From assembly GCF_033115175.1 (NCBI RefSeq), contig NC_084827.1:125271701-125335700 (forward strand): DNA of 64,000 nt, read 5' to 3'. Numbering within the stretch: position 1 is the stretch's first letter; each line of letters starts with the position of its first letter. The position numbers were made by a program, and so were the translations under genes. Positions 24,140 to 36,004 of the stretch are shown here, in pieces. Source of the stretch: Lepus europaeus. Its lineage: Eukaryota > Chordata > Mammalia > Lagomorpha > Leporidae. Under the pieces are notes generated by a model. That model made no database searches and was not told the origin of the DNA. It was given only the letters and a program-made list of their open reading frames with translations.

Positions 24140-25170
24140 ATTGTAGTTAGTGGGAGAGACTCTTGGCAGACATAAATAAACAATAGGTGGTTGACTATAG
24201 CAGCTGCTCATAACTGATTTGTCATAAGCTCTAATTTACGCCCTATGATTTACCCATCCTAGCTTTAATAAGCTAGAATAATACACATAGGGTCATCTAT
24301 GAAGAGCTCATATATTTCATTATAAACACTAATTTCACTTTTTCTTTCAAATGAGTTAGCCATTTCCTCCACAGTCTATAGAACCTTCAGTACAGAAGTG
24401 GTCCACTATTGCACTAAAGGTAATATTGGATTAATATTAATAAATAAACAGAGGAAAGGAAAATAATTATGTTTGATTACAGTTACTAGCACCACTTTAT
24501 TTTCTTTCTAATTTTTTGGCTGACAGTTCCCAAAACAGAATACAATGATTTGCCAAAGATACTTTGCTATTGAAAATAAATTTTCAAAATGTATGAGGAT
24601 TTCAGACAATGAGGAACAGGCTCAGGTTGGATGTAGTTCCTAAAGCACTGTAAGGAATACTCATTCTTTTGCATAGATTTGAAGGACTACCCAGTGCCCC
24701 CAGTGATTAAAAGGTTTTCAAGAAACAGTGCCAGAGACCCACTCACCATCACATTTCAGTGAAGTAAAATGGCAGGGATGATTGTGCTAAAATGGCTCAT
24801 CACAAATTCTACCACAGATCATTTTACTTGGTGAACAGCCCAGAGTTCCTGCTTCTCTCAATCAAAGACACTTTTTTCCTTCAGTGCCTGGACACAACTG
24901 CAAATATTTTCATACTCCAGTTCCACAGTATACAGCCATGATTCTAATCAAGGAAAATACCAGCTGCCCTATGTGTACAGACAGTTACAGAGTATACAAC
25001 ATATTTATTTAAAATATATTTTGAAATAGATTTAGGACATAAAAGACAAAAAGTGTTCCCATGCTATAAGTAAAATAATTTCAAGAGAGAAACATATAAA
25101 TTCAAAGGTAAATTTTAAGGAAGAAATAACATATCTTACTTTTGGCACTTTTACGGTTTTCGAATGAACT
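24140..25170. other. Unique DNA
   Basis: No recognisable gene or repeat body. Confidence 0.5.
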
Positions 25171-25174
25171 TGAC

Positions 25175-25330
25175 TTATAATATATCTCCACAACAACTCT
25201 TAGAGATGAATGTTTTAACCTCCATTTTACAGAGGGAACGTGATAGGCAGGTTGCTCCAGGTCAAAGAAGCTATTAAGTTATCAGGTCTGAGATGTAAAC
25301 ATATGTTGTCTATCAAGGTCAAAGTTTTCC
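25175..25330 (+). mobile_element. MIR relic
   Basis: AACCTCCATTTTACAGAGGG, then GGTTGCTCCAGGTCAAAGAAGC, then a TCAGGTCTGAGATGTAAAC end. This is the plus-strand MIR 3' pattern (tissue-wide conserved CCATTTTACAG and GGTCA blocks). Confidence 0.65.
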
Positions 25331-26700
25331 CATTACATTAATGATATTTCTCCCACTATATTAATAACATTTTTCTTTCCATAAATAAGCAACATCACAG
25401 TCTTGCTATTTTATTTATGTTATACTTTCTGTTATACTCATGGAAATAAATATAAGCAAATTTGTCATTATTACTAGCTAAATTCTCACTCTTCTGAATT
25501 TATCTTAAAATGGTTTTTCTATATCTTTTTTTCTTTTCTTTGATATTTATTAGTTAAAAAACCTTAGAGTTGCTATTTTATTATGTGAGCAACCCCCACC
25601 CCCAAATTAGATGGCTGAAAAGAAAAAAATAAATCTCACCTGTTAGTCCCTGCTTAGAGTTGGACCCTGTTATTTACCAATCTCCTGGTTTATTACCCAT
25701 AAATCCATACTTAAAGGTAATTTAAAATCTTATAAGAAAAGTTGAATTGAAAGATAAATTTATTTCGGGATCACAAGTTTTAAAATACATGCATAGTTTT
25801 TTCATAATTTGCATTGCATTTCCATGAAACTTTTACAGATATTACATATAAAAAATCATTGTCTTGACTTAAAACTTTATCAGTTGGAAGGCAAAGAGTT
25901 TACATAACCAATCTGCATGCACTGGAATGTCACCATCCTTTCCCATGTACTATAATCCTTATCCTACCAGACCCAGATTAAATCCCTCTTCCTCCACAGA
26001 ATCTTCATGAGTCATTCTAGTTGAAAGGTTTTCCTCCAGGAGGAGTAATAAGTCAAAGAACCATTACACATTTGTCCAACTTTCACTCAATGTCTTTGCG
26101 TCCAAGCCAGGAAGGAATGGATCACAAAATTAATACATTTTAATGTGGATTGGAAGTAGAAATATTTGGTCATACAGCACTCCATGTATATCAGGCTTTA
26201 TTAAGTCCTGTCTGGATAACAGAGCTGCAGAATAAGGCTCTGAGAACCTGGGGTGGGCAGGTGACTAGGAGGAACCCTGACTTGTGAAGGAAAATAAAGG
26301 CCATTAAAATAAATCTGATTATACAGCAAGGATTATTATTGCTTTCACACTTTGTAAGTACCTACAAATGCTGATGCACAACCCAATGGGCTCCTACACT
26401 AAATATTTATGGGCATAATTTAAAGTGGCCTTTGAAGTACAGCACACAGGATGAAAAAGGCCTTGGAATCATCTGCACAAGAATGAATTCGAACAGGTGG
26501 CCTCATTGTTTGAGTACAGAAATGTTTGCATTGGGGACCCAGGTAATTTGTGGCTGTAAATGCATGGGCAGTTTTGGGTAGTGATGATTCAGGGACTTCT
26601 TGAGTGTTAGAGAAAAATTTAAAGCCTGCACATATTTTGGATTAATGATCCATTTTATTATTTTGTTGTCTTCAAATTGTTTACATCTGATTTTATTACA
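25331..26700. other. Unique DNA, partly motif-rich
   Basis: No CSINE or L1. 26290-26520 is a non-repeat segment with clustered TAAT-type motifs (see findings). 25980-26060 has an L2-like feel but could not be assigned. Confidence 0.45.
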
Positions 26701-26707
26701 TTTTAAA

Positions 26708-27008
26708 ATTTTTTAGAAGATTATTTATTTGAAGAAGAGAGTGACAGAGAGAGAAAGAGAGAGAGATCTTCCATCTGGGAGTTCAGTCCCTCAACTGGCC
26801 AGGTGGGTTCAGGCCAAAGTCAGGAGCCTGGAGTGCCATCTGCATCTCCCATGTGGATTGCAGTGGCCCAGGTACTTGGGTCATCTTCTCCAGCTTTCCC
26901 AGGCATATCAGTAGGGAGCTGGATGGGATGCAGAGCAGCCAGGACTCCAATATGGGATGCCAGCACCTCAGGTGGCAGCAAAGCTCACTGTACCACTACA
27001 CTGACCCC
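26708..27008 (-). mobile_element. CSINE, moderately diverged
   Basis: Minus-strand copy: ATTATTTATTTGAAGAAGAG tail complement, GA tract, CCATCTGGGAGTTCAGTCCC, AGTCAGGAGCCTGGAG and a head ending ACACTGACCCC. A piece of the middle is altered. No clear TSD. Confidence 0.85.
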
Positions 27009-27009
27009 T

Positions 27010-29460
27010 CATATTTAATTTTAGAGTGACAGTAAAATGGTGATGCTGGAAAATTGAGTATATAATGAATTTGGCTGCTATCTTGCAAGAATATAGGAAC
27101 TCAAGGGTTCACTACTATGAAATAGGAACGATCTCAATCTCACTGAATGGTTGCAGATTTTGCTTTTATGTTACCTAGATATGTACCCAGATAAACAGAG
27201 GCTAGGTTTTCATTGCAATTCCTTTGAAATGTAAAATGACTATTTTATCCAGTAATTCTCTTCAAACTATTTCTTTGGTTGGCAATAAGGACAAGAATAA
27301 TTAAGAACCTTGTAGTCAATACTGAAAATCAAAGAATTCCTAGCGTATCTAAAGCAGTTGAATTATACAGCCTTACCTGAAACTCCATTTGATTGGTTTG
27401 AGGGTAAGATTTCTATGTAAGTGGAACTTAGTGATTGTAAGAGAAACCATCTTAGTAAAGTGGACCTTATAGTGCATTCCTCCTTTCCCTATTAACCAGG
27501 GAAACCTTGGAAACAACATACCCTAGCCCTAGTGAATTGCTTGCAAGCATCTGCATGCATGTCTATAACTTCACATAACAGCATTCTAGCTGCTTCATTA
27601 TTTTCTGAGTGTGATAAGATTGTGTTCTATGTGTTTCCATTATCTACGTGCCTATTAATACATCTGTCCTTGTGGGCTTACTGCTATTATATTGCATAAC
27701 AATGAGCTCATTGCAGGCACCAGCTCCATTTCCTCATTTCTAACTTAGTTTGACATTCTTCCTGGCATTTTTTGCAGACATGCTGCAACCTACTTTCTTT
27801 TGAGATAATTGTTTCTCCTTAGTATTAAATTTTTCTGTGTAGCAACTAGAGTTTGGAGTTGTCTTACTGTTTTTAGAGCTTTAGGTCTACCTTTCATTTC
27901 AGTGGAAAATCCCAAAGGCTATTCATATTATGCTCCTTAAGAGAAAATAATTTTATTCAATATGAAATAAATTTAAACTATGACACAACACAAATTGAGG
28001 AAAAAATAGAATACAATTTTACACTCCAAATGTTATTTTCAAAGGAAAATATGCAAACTAAACTGAAACAGGAAAAAAGGAAACAAAGAAAAAAACCAAG
28101 AAAACCCCTTGAAATATCATTTCTCTATATGTTATTAGATTTATATATTAATAACAATTAGCATATAATAACAAAAAGATTCTCTGTACTTAAGGTAGAA
28201 ACTGGGATTTTAACTTTTATTAACAATCCTGATTTTAATGTTGAATGAAGGAAAAACAGAAAACAACTAAGACAAATTCACCCAAATGATATTTTAAAGA
28301 ACTATAAAACAAAATATTACTGGCTTTTAAAAACGTTGTTTATTAATACATTTTGTGATCTAGGCTGATTTACATGCTTTGAAACTCCAAATCCAGGTGG
28401 GAAATAATGTAGTAGCCTCACTAATTGCCCCAAACTTTTGGTAGAGCGAAGCACATTTATTTAAAAACTGAGTTTATAAGATCACTCCAAGTATTGGGAC
28501 ATCGTAATTCTCACCAGAACTTCTAGAACTATACCACCCAGAGAATGGCAAAACCAAAGAAACAGAAATCTACTATCCCTCAGGTTCCCAACTACCATCA
28601 ACCATCATATCAGTACAGGGTTAACCTATATTCTTTCTCGTAGCTGAGCAAATAGCAGCCCCCCACCCCAGAAAAAAAAGACAAAAAGCATTTCCTTGGA
28701 CAGGAAGGTTAATAACCTCTTGGGAAACTGCTCATATGTTGGGGAAATTGATTTTAAGAAAATCATATAACTTATCAATATTTTAAACTATTTTGATAAA
28801 GGCATTTGCAACCTGTGCCTATAATTGAGACCTGTTCTACATATTGCTGCTTCATCTTTTCTGGATGTCACGCTTGTATTTCAATGCTGCTGTTCACATT
28901 TTGCTGTAGTAATGCTTAGATTTTGCCTGAAGAAATCTCAGGTGACACCAAATTCTGTAACTACTTTTTTTCTGAGGCCTGAACTCACATCTTTTGAGCA
29001 GACTGGCTATTGTCCTCTAACCATTTCTACTTCAATAGAAATTTTTTCTACTTAGATTGAACTTACCACTATCTTATTTAACCAATACTTTCATTTTTTA
29101 AGATTCTCAGATCCATTTTATTTCATATATTTTGGGCATGGTCAGACTTAGAAATGTGTTTTCTATAAAATCAGGGTAGAAAAAAAACACCACTAAGTAG
29201 AATACAATTATATAGTGATTTAAATCCCCAAATTGTCTATTTCTACTACAGGTGGACATAAATCGATTTTGTGGTATCTGTAACCTAATAAACTCAATAG
29301 TCAGTCTCTCTGATTTTTGTTGAATTGTGACTGTGTTTCTCCCCAAACTGAATCTTACCACTTGCACTTTGCATAAGTTTAATCATTGAGAAAAGTAGGG
29401 CTGAATAGCTACATAAACTCCCACTAAAATCTTCTTTCATTAATTTTGTTTGCAAGTATT
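27010..29460. other. Unique AT-rich DNA
   Basis: About 2.4 kb with no recognisable SINE or L1 and no coding signal. 27590-27790 has a weak L2-like pattern (CTTGTGGGCTTACTGC and CTGGCATTTTTTGC), not called. Confidence 0.5.
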
Positions 29461-29467
29461 ATTTTTG

Positions 29468-29514
29468 GAAATTTTTATTTATATTATTTGAAAGTTGAGA
29501 AACAAGGCAAGAGT

Positions 29515-29564
<50 letters not shown>

Positions 29565-29834
29565 AGGAATCTCCCATCTGCTGGTTCACTCCCCAAATGC
29601 CCACGACATCAAGAGTTGGGCCAGCCTGAAGCCAGAATTGCAGAAATCAACATGGGTCTCCCATGTGTGTGGCAGGGGCACATCTACTTGAGTCATCAGC
29701 TGCTTCCTTGCAGGGTGTGTGTTAGCAGGAAGCTGGAATTAGAAACTCGTCAGGACTCAAACCCTGCACTCCGAGGTGGAATGAAGGCATGCGAGGTGGT
29801 TTCCTAAATGCTGAGTCAAATGCCTGCCAGCCCC
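29468..29834 (-). mobile_element. CSINE, old copy with long GA tract
   Basis: Minus-strand CSINE of an older type: (GA)n at 29517-29561, CTGGTTCACTCCCCAAATGCCC, GGGTCTCCCATG, AGCAGGAAGCTGGAATTAGAA and a head ending CCTGCCAGCCCC. The GCAGGAAGCTGGA block marks the older CSINE1-like body. Confidence 0.85.
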
Positions 29835-30365
29835 TGATGGGGTTCGTGCTCCTCCTGTTCCTCTCCTCCTCCTCTTGTTCCTCCTTCTTCTTTTTTAGAA
29901 GAAAAGAAAGTACACAGTAAAATTGGCAAGTGCCAAAGTATTGGTGCTGTTTTGATCTCGGCACCATGCAGGATTACATTCTCCAGGGATTTCACCTGAT
30001 GATTAGTCAGATTGCACCTGATCATTTCCAGTGATGGGTATTGTAGCAATTTTTGGCAACATTATGGTTATGGTTGGACAGCTCTGATTGCTAGAAATAA
30101 ATGCCTTATATCTAGTCGAAATGTACTTCCTTAATCTTTCAACTATTGGTCTTGCTCTGGCCTTCTAAGGGATTTCAGAAAAAGGGTGATACTCCCAGTT
30201 GGAAACCCTTTGGATGTTAAGTTTACTGTAAGAGCAAATTTTAGCCTTACATTGATATGTATAGCCTTGTATTGATATGATAAATATGGATTCAGATATG
30301 TCACTATTCTTCTCCATAAATATACTCAGAGTTTCATCACAGCAATCAAGTTTCATTCATTGAAC

Positions 30366-31100
30366 AGAGTTACTGAACACCTACTGTAGGTCAGCCAGTG
30401 TGATAGGTGCCAGGATTCACCACGAAAGGTGATAAGGTCTGGATGGCAGAAATATAGGACACATGCAGGGGTGGAGAAACATTTTTTCTACCATGGGCCA
30501 TTTGTGTATTTATAACACCACCCATGGGTCATACAAAATTCTCTACTTAGAAATTAGAATGCTGTAGACTTATTGAATTTTGAGTGCTATCTGCAATTGC
30601 CTTGGCAGGGCCATACCAAATGATTTCCTGGGTCTTATACAGCTCTCTGGCTGGCCATTGCCTGCTCCTGCTAGAGGCACACACCAGGAGCACATAATCC
30701 AATCAGTGAAGACTTAATGAAAGCAGGAAATTTATGCTGAAAACAGAGAAGCCAGAGAAGACTTTCGTACAAAGGGAAAAGCAGGAGCAGTGGTCCAGAA
30801 ACATGACAAGGCACTACAGACTGGAAGAATGGGAAGGAAACAACAAGATACAGTATGGTGTGGCATCAGGTCGAGTGGACATTAGGTAGGTGGCATGTTG
30901 GAGGGTGTTGTGAAGTTTGCTAACGATTTAGGATTAGGAACCACAAAAGGTTTTTAAGTGGGAGGGCATACAACCTCAGATTTTACTCTAAAAAGATCCC
31001 TGTGGTTGTAGATAAAGAATGGACAGGAAGGAGAATGTGCAAGTGCAAGGAGAATTAGTGGACTTGGTGATTTATTTGCTGACAGAAGGCGAGGCAGTGA
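30366..31100 (+). mobile_element. Ancient mammalian interspersed repeat, class uncertain
   Basis: TTACTGAACACCTACTGTAGGTCAG opens a stretch whose later blocks (AGAAGCCAGAGAAG, AAGATCCCTGTGG, GACTTGGTGATTT) follow a pattern common in old mammalian repeats. It is interrupted by the hAT-like unit at 30466-30660. A similar pattern recurs at 39800-40250. Confidence 0.35.
30466..30660 (+). mobile_element. Second copy of the small hAT-like repeat
   Basis: Aligns by eye along its whole length with 4852-5038: same CAGGGGTGG start, TATTTATAACA, ATTGAATTTTGAGTG, ACCAAATGATTT blocks. The 3' terminal inverted repeat is decayed. Confidence 0.55.
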
Positions 31101-31229
31101 TAAGAAGGAATAAACATTGAGTTAGGGCTGTAGATGCTGAGGCCTTTCCTAACAAGGCAGAGCACTCTGGGAGAAGTGGGGGTGGTGGTGATGAATTTAG
31201 ATGGAACACATTATTCTAGATATGGTGGG

Positions 31230-31955
31230 CAAAATAGCTCTCGTTCTATTTTTGTATGAAATATTCATAACATTGTTGGAAGTAATGCCTCAATAATGAA
31301 CTTACTGGTATTAACACTCTATTTACTACAGCCATTTTAGAGTAAGCATGCTGTGCTTATTAAAAAGGAGAAATATTTGCTTAGTAATTATTACCTTATG
31401 TTGGTAATATATCTGCTATATAACCCAGTATAATCACCTGAAAAACAACTATTGCTCTTAATCATTAAAAGAAATTCAATTAGACATATATATATATATA
31501 ATTAGTCATTCAATTAATTTTAGCCACTTATCTCCATCGGTCTACTGAGTCACTAACATGCAGCCAATCTGGTGTGTGAGGTACTAGCCTACTTTGACAG
31601 CTGTTGCACATACATAGGCTCTGAGGAATAGCTGATCCTAAAGTGTAAGACCTCAGCTCAGTGTATCCATTCATAGTCAAAATCCAACAAGATGAACTTT
31701 GTCTCCCTCTCATTTTCAATTTTTAACAAAGTGAGTATGTGTGTGGGGGGGTGTTGATCAAATTATGTACTTCTGAATGTTTGAAGTTTGAAGATTTGTA
31801 AGTCAAAGGTAGCAAATTGTCTCAACCTGTAACTAAGGGCATTTGTTATATCATCTTCAAACATGTGTTATTTATACGTTTAGTTTCAGGTTTAACTAGC
31901 TATTTCATTCAGTCTCAATCTTAGAAAAATTACATTTCCAGCAGTGCTGTATGGT
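31230..31955. other. Unique DNA with short (TA)n
   Basis: No gene recognised. A short AT dinucleotide run lies at 31486-31501 and a G run near 31745. Confidence 0.5.
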
Positions 31956-31959
31956 ATAA

Positions 31960-32140
31960 TCAGAGGAAAGCTTTGTAACTAGAAAGATTTAGATTTGAAT
32001 GCCATTTACAATTTCTGTCACTACAAGCTAGTTACCTATCTTCTATGAGCTTGTTCACATAAAAAATGTGATTAATATTATCTACTTCACAGTGTGGTTT
32101 TGAAAACAAAAATAATGAAATATTTAGCATTTTAATACCA
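31960..32140 (-). mobile_element. MIR relic
   Basis: AGATTTGAATGCCATTTAC, then ACTACAAGCTAGTTACC, then AATATTATCTACTTCACAG follow the minus-strand MIR order closely. Confidence 0.6.
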
Positions 32141-32362
32141 CAGTATATTAAAGCCAGTGGTACTAAAAGTAAATGAAACATTAATATATTGGATTTTATT
32201 GAAACAAAGAGTGTTCTCTAACTTTTCCATAGCTGGAAATCTTGCTGGTCTAACTGCACTTGCTGGTTATGTCTGACAGTGATTTTAAAAATTGAGGGAT
32301 GAAGTGTCTTCAGTGACCATTGATTAAAATTTAAAAATTAGCAGCTTAAAACTCAATGAAAG

Positions 32363-32705
32363 GCCGGCGCTGTGGCTTAACAGGCTGATCCTCCGCCTTG
32401 CGGCGCCGGCACACCGGGTTCTAGTCCCGGTTGGGGCGCCGGATTCTATCCCAGTTGCCCCTCTTCCAGGCCAGCTCTCTGCTGTGGCCCGGGAAGGCAG
32501 TGGAGGATGGCCCAAATCCTTGGGCCCTGCACCCGCATGGGAGACCAGGAGAAGCACCTGGCTCCTGGCTTCGGATTAGCGAGATGCGCTGGCCGCAGCG
32601 GCCATTGGAGGGTGAACCAACGGCAAAAAGGAAGACCTTTCTTTCTGTCTCTCTCTCACTGTCCACTCTGCCTGTCAAAAACAAAACAAAACAAAACAAA
32701 AAAAA
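32363..32705 (+). mobile_element. CSINE, young duplicated-B-box subfamily
   Basis: Plus-strand copy with perfect TSD AAAACTCAATGAAAG at 32348-32362 and 32706-32720. CpG-rich. It carries two B-box-like motifs, GGTTCTAGTCC and GGATTCTATCC, 24 bp apart, and an (AAAAC)n tail. It is among the youngest SINEs in the window. Confidence 0.96.
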
Positions 32706-32724
32706 AAAACTCAATGAAAGGGAA

Positions 32725-33415
32725 CTTGAACTAATTTTTGTTTTTATTGTCTATGATTTCACTAAGTAAAATAAAGACTCAATGATACCTGGAAGTGAGG
32801 ATTTGATTGTAAGAGATAAATGCATACTTTGATTTTGTACTAGAAGTTAGAAGACCCTTAAAATATTTACTTTTGATTTCTTAGTCACAAGTTAAGGAAG
32901 AGAGACTGTAAGTAGATTTAAGGTTAATCAGATCTGCACACATGGTACAGAGTACTGATGAACAAAATTTCTTTACAAATAAAAAGATACTCTAGCCAGT
33001 TTGTATTTCAGGACTCCTTGATTTTCTAGACTGAAGGATAAGTGTTACTGTTGGATGTGGTTATAACAATAGACATTGTCCTTAAAATTTCTATAGAGCT
33101 TTTCTGGCCCATCTGTTCCTTTGTTAACAAGGACCTTGAGTTTCAAGCGTTTTTTTTCTTGTAAGGCAGATGTGTTTAAACGTGTATGTGAATTCATGCA
33201 CCATTATGAGTGAAAAACAAGAAAGTTGAAACCACACCCTACACATGAGCCATTATGGAAAAATTTAAGGTACCACAAAAAAACCAAGACACTTAAAATC
33301 TTGAGCAATGAACAAAATGGAAACTATGGACACTGCAGTCTCAGGATTTGAACTAACCTGCCTTCTCACTAATAACTAATAGTTTTCAAACTCATCACAA
33401 AAGAAACCCTTCCAC
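32725..33415. other. Unique DNA between young SINEs
   Basis: No gene recognised. Confidence 0.5.
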
Positions 33416-33431
33416 AAAAGAAAATATAAGC

Positions 33432-33770
33432 GGCCAGCGCTGCGGCTCAATAGGCTAATCCTTCGCCTGCGGCGCCAGCACACCAGGTTCTAGTCCCGGT
33501 TGGGGCACCGGATTCTGTCCCGGTCACTCCTCTTCCAGTCCAGCTCTCTGCTGTGGCCCGGGAGTGCAGTGGAGGATGGCCCAAGTGCTTAGGCCCTGCA
33601 CCTGCATGGGAGACCAGGAGAAGCACCTGGTTCCTGGCTTCGGATCAGCACGGTGCACCGGCCGCGGTGCACCGGCTGCGGCCATTGGAGGGTGAACCAA
33701 TGGTAAAGGAAGACCTTTCTCCCTGTCTCTTTCACTGTCCACTCTGCCTGTCAAAAAATAAAATATAAAA
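33432..33770 (+). mobile_element. CSINE, young duplicated-B-box subfamily
   Basis: Same subfamily as 32363-32705. It has a private short internal duplication in the GC-rich middle (CGGTGCACCGGC twice, near 33649-33675). Flanks AAAAGAAAATATAA and AAAAGGAAATATAG form an imperfect TSD. Confidence 0.93.
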
Positions 33771-33879
33771 AAAAAAGAAAAGGAAATATAGACAAAAATA
33801 TGCAAGAGCTATTAGTTTTCTCTGTACGTATTACCAATGTAGGAACTGAAAAATTTTAAGTAGATTCAATACATGTAAA

Positions 33880-34790
33880 GTTGTTTCAAAATGGAAGTCA
33901 CTATCTGCATAAATGTCTCAGCTATCCAGCTTTTGGGACATATATTAAAAGGAAATGAGGCTGGCGCCGTGGCTCAACAGGCTAATCCTCCGCCTTGCAG
34001 CGCCGGCACACCGGGTTCTAGTCCTGGTTGGGGCGCCGGATTCTGTCCTGGTTGCCCCTCTTCCAGGCCAGCTCTCTGCTGTGGCCAGGGAGTGCAGTGG
34101 AGGATGGCCCAAGTGCTTGGGCCCTGCACCCGCATGGGAGACCAGGAGAAGCACCTGGCTCCTGGCTTCAGATCAGCGCAGTGTGCCGGCTGCGGCAGCC
34201 ATTGGAGGGTGAACCAACGGCAAAGGAAGACCTTTCTCTCTGTCTCTCTCTCTCCCACTGTCCACTCTGCCTGCCAAAAAAAAAAAAAAAAAAAAAAAAA
34301 AGGAAATGAAGCCAGCATATGAAAGAGATACCTGCACTCTGCAGCACTATACACAATAGTGAAGATAAAAAATCACCTAGATGTCCGTCAATGGATGGAT
34401 GGATAAAGAAAATATACACAAAATGGTCTATTACTCATCCATAGGAAAGAATGAAATCCTGGCACTTTCAAAATGAACAGAATTGAAGATTATTATGCTA
34501 AGTGAAATAAGCCAGACACAGAAAGACAAATAACATGTAGTCTCTCTTATGTGGAAATGTATGCCATATTATTTGGTATATGGTTATAAATGTTGTCTTC
34601 ACTAAGCAGACTCTTTACATAATAATATATCCTTATATCTTCTTTTAAACAGATATATTAAGTGTTTTAGGAGATAGATATATATTTCCCGGTGTTAACA
34701 TTACACAGTACATACATTTATCAAAATATCACATTGTTGCCCATAAATAGATATAATTTTTATGTAAAAAATTAAAAAAGTTGAAAAGAC
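33880..34790 (+). mobile_element. Ancient L1 (L1M type) 3' end, interrupted by a CSINE
   Basis: The classic old-L1 3' sequence is visible: GCTATCCAGCTTTTGGGACA, then CCTGCACTCTGCAGCACTA, TGTCCGTCAATGGATGGATGG, TTATTACTCATCCATAGG, AAGTGAAATAAGCCAGACACAG. A young CSINE with its own TSD sits at 33959-34297, splitting the unit. The sequence joins smoothly once the SINE is ignored. The 3' boundary is approximate. Confidence 0.85.
33959..34297 (+). mobile_element. CSINE, young duplicated-B-box subfamily, nested in ancient L1
   Basis: Perfect TSD AAAAGGAAATGA at 33947-33958 and 34298-34309. The two B-box-like motifs are at 34014-34024 and 34038-34048. The poly(A) tail is long and pure (about 29 A), another sign of youth. 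Confidence 0.96.
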
Positions 34791-34934
34791 CACAAAAACA
34801 AAATTAAAATGTTAAAAATTTATAAATATTGAGATCACACAGCAAGACAGGAGGTCAGAGAGAGACTTACTAGAATCTATGTAAGGGCATTCCTCAGGAC
34901 CTAAGGACCTCTCACTATCAACTGAACTTAATAT

Positions 34935-35268
34935 ATATATATTTTTTTTTTGACAGGCAGAGTGATAGTGAGAGAGAGAGACAGAGAGAAAGGTCTTCCT
35001 TTTTGCCGTTGGTTCACCCTCCAATGGCTGCTGCGGCCGGCATATCTCGCTGATCCGAAGCCAGGAGCCAGGTGCTTCTCCTGGTCTCCCATGCGGGTGC
35101 AGGGCCCAAGGACTTGGGCCATCCTCCACTGCCTTCCCGGGCCACAGCAGAGAGCTGGCCTGGAAGAAGGGCAACTGGGATAGAATCCAGCACCCCAACA
35201 GGGACTAGAACCCAGTGTGCCGGCGCCGCAAGGCGGAGGATTAGCCTGTTAAGCCACGGCGCCGGCCC
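34935..35268 (-). mobile_element. CSINE, young duplicated-B-box subfamily
   Basis: Minus-strand copy with perfect TSD CAACTGAACTTAATAT at 34919-34934 and 35269-35284. The head (complement GGCGCCGTGGCTTAACAGG) is nearly identical to the plus-strand copies at 32363 and 33959. It therefore forms an inverted SINE pair with 33959-34297, about 640 bp apart. Confidence 0.96.
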
Positions 35269-35393
35269 CAACTGAACTTAATATTATCACATTACCAAAG
35301 CTGGTGGAAGGAATTGATATAGGACCCCCAAAACTGGGTCTCCTCACCCTGACCTGCAGGAAAACCAACCAGGTAGATGGAAGGAGTAAAAAA

Positions 35394-35398
<5 letters not shown>

Positions 35399-35442
<44 letters not shown>
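35399..35442. repeat. (TA)n microsatellite
   Basis: About 22 uninterrupted TA units preceded by an A-run. Likely polymorphic in length. Confidence 0.97.
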
Positions 35443-35445
<3 letters not shown>

Positions 35446-35636
35446 TCAACTAATTATTTGAAACTAAGGTTGTTATAAGCAAATTCTGTTTAGTGTGAGA
35501 TATGAGTGCATTACAGTATGTTTGGGAAAATGTGAGCTGGCTCCTCAAAGTCACTGCTGGTGTCTGTGGTGAAGGCATATTGGTGAGGAAGTCAAAGGAC
35601 ACCACCATCTCTAACATTTAATACTTCTATTGCTTG

Positions 35637-36004
35637 TTAAAAATGCATATTTCATTTTATTTGAAAGGGAGAGAGAGAGTGGGAGAGTGGGAGAGAGGGG
35701 GGAGAGAGAGAAAGAGAAAGAGGGAGAGAGAGAGAAATTTATTTTATGTATCTGCTGATTCAGTTCCCAGATGCCCACAACAGGCATGGGCCAGGTCGAA
35801 GCCAGGAACCAGGAACTCTTTTTCCTGGTCTCCACGTGGTGGCATAGAACAAAGTGCTTGAGCCATCACCTGCTGCCTCCCAGCATTCACATTAGCAGGA
35901 AACTGGCTTGGAAATAGAGAAGCTGGGACTCTAATCTGTTTCTCTGTTAGGGGACGTGGGCATCCCAAGAGGCAACCCAACCACTCCTTGCTCCAAAAGC
36001 CCAC
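35637..36004 (-). mobile_element. CSINE, older type, long GA tract
   Basis: Minus-strand copy with an extended GA/GGGA tract (35669-35735), CTGATTCAGTTCCCAGATGCCC, AAGCCAGGAACCAG, TCACCTGCTGCCTCCCAG and AGCAGGAAACTGG, an older CSINE1-like body. Confidence 0.82.

Noticed and set aside
33891..34354. Overlapping open frames of 126-143 codons on both strands
   Set aside because: All are translations of the young GC-rich CSINE at 33959-34297, which lacks stops by composition.
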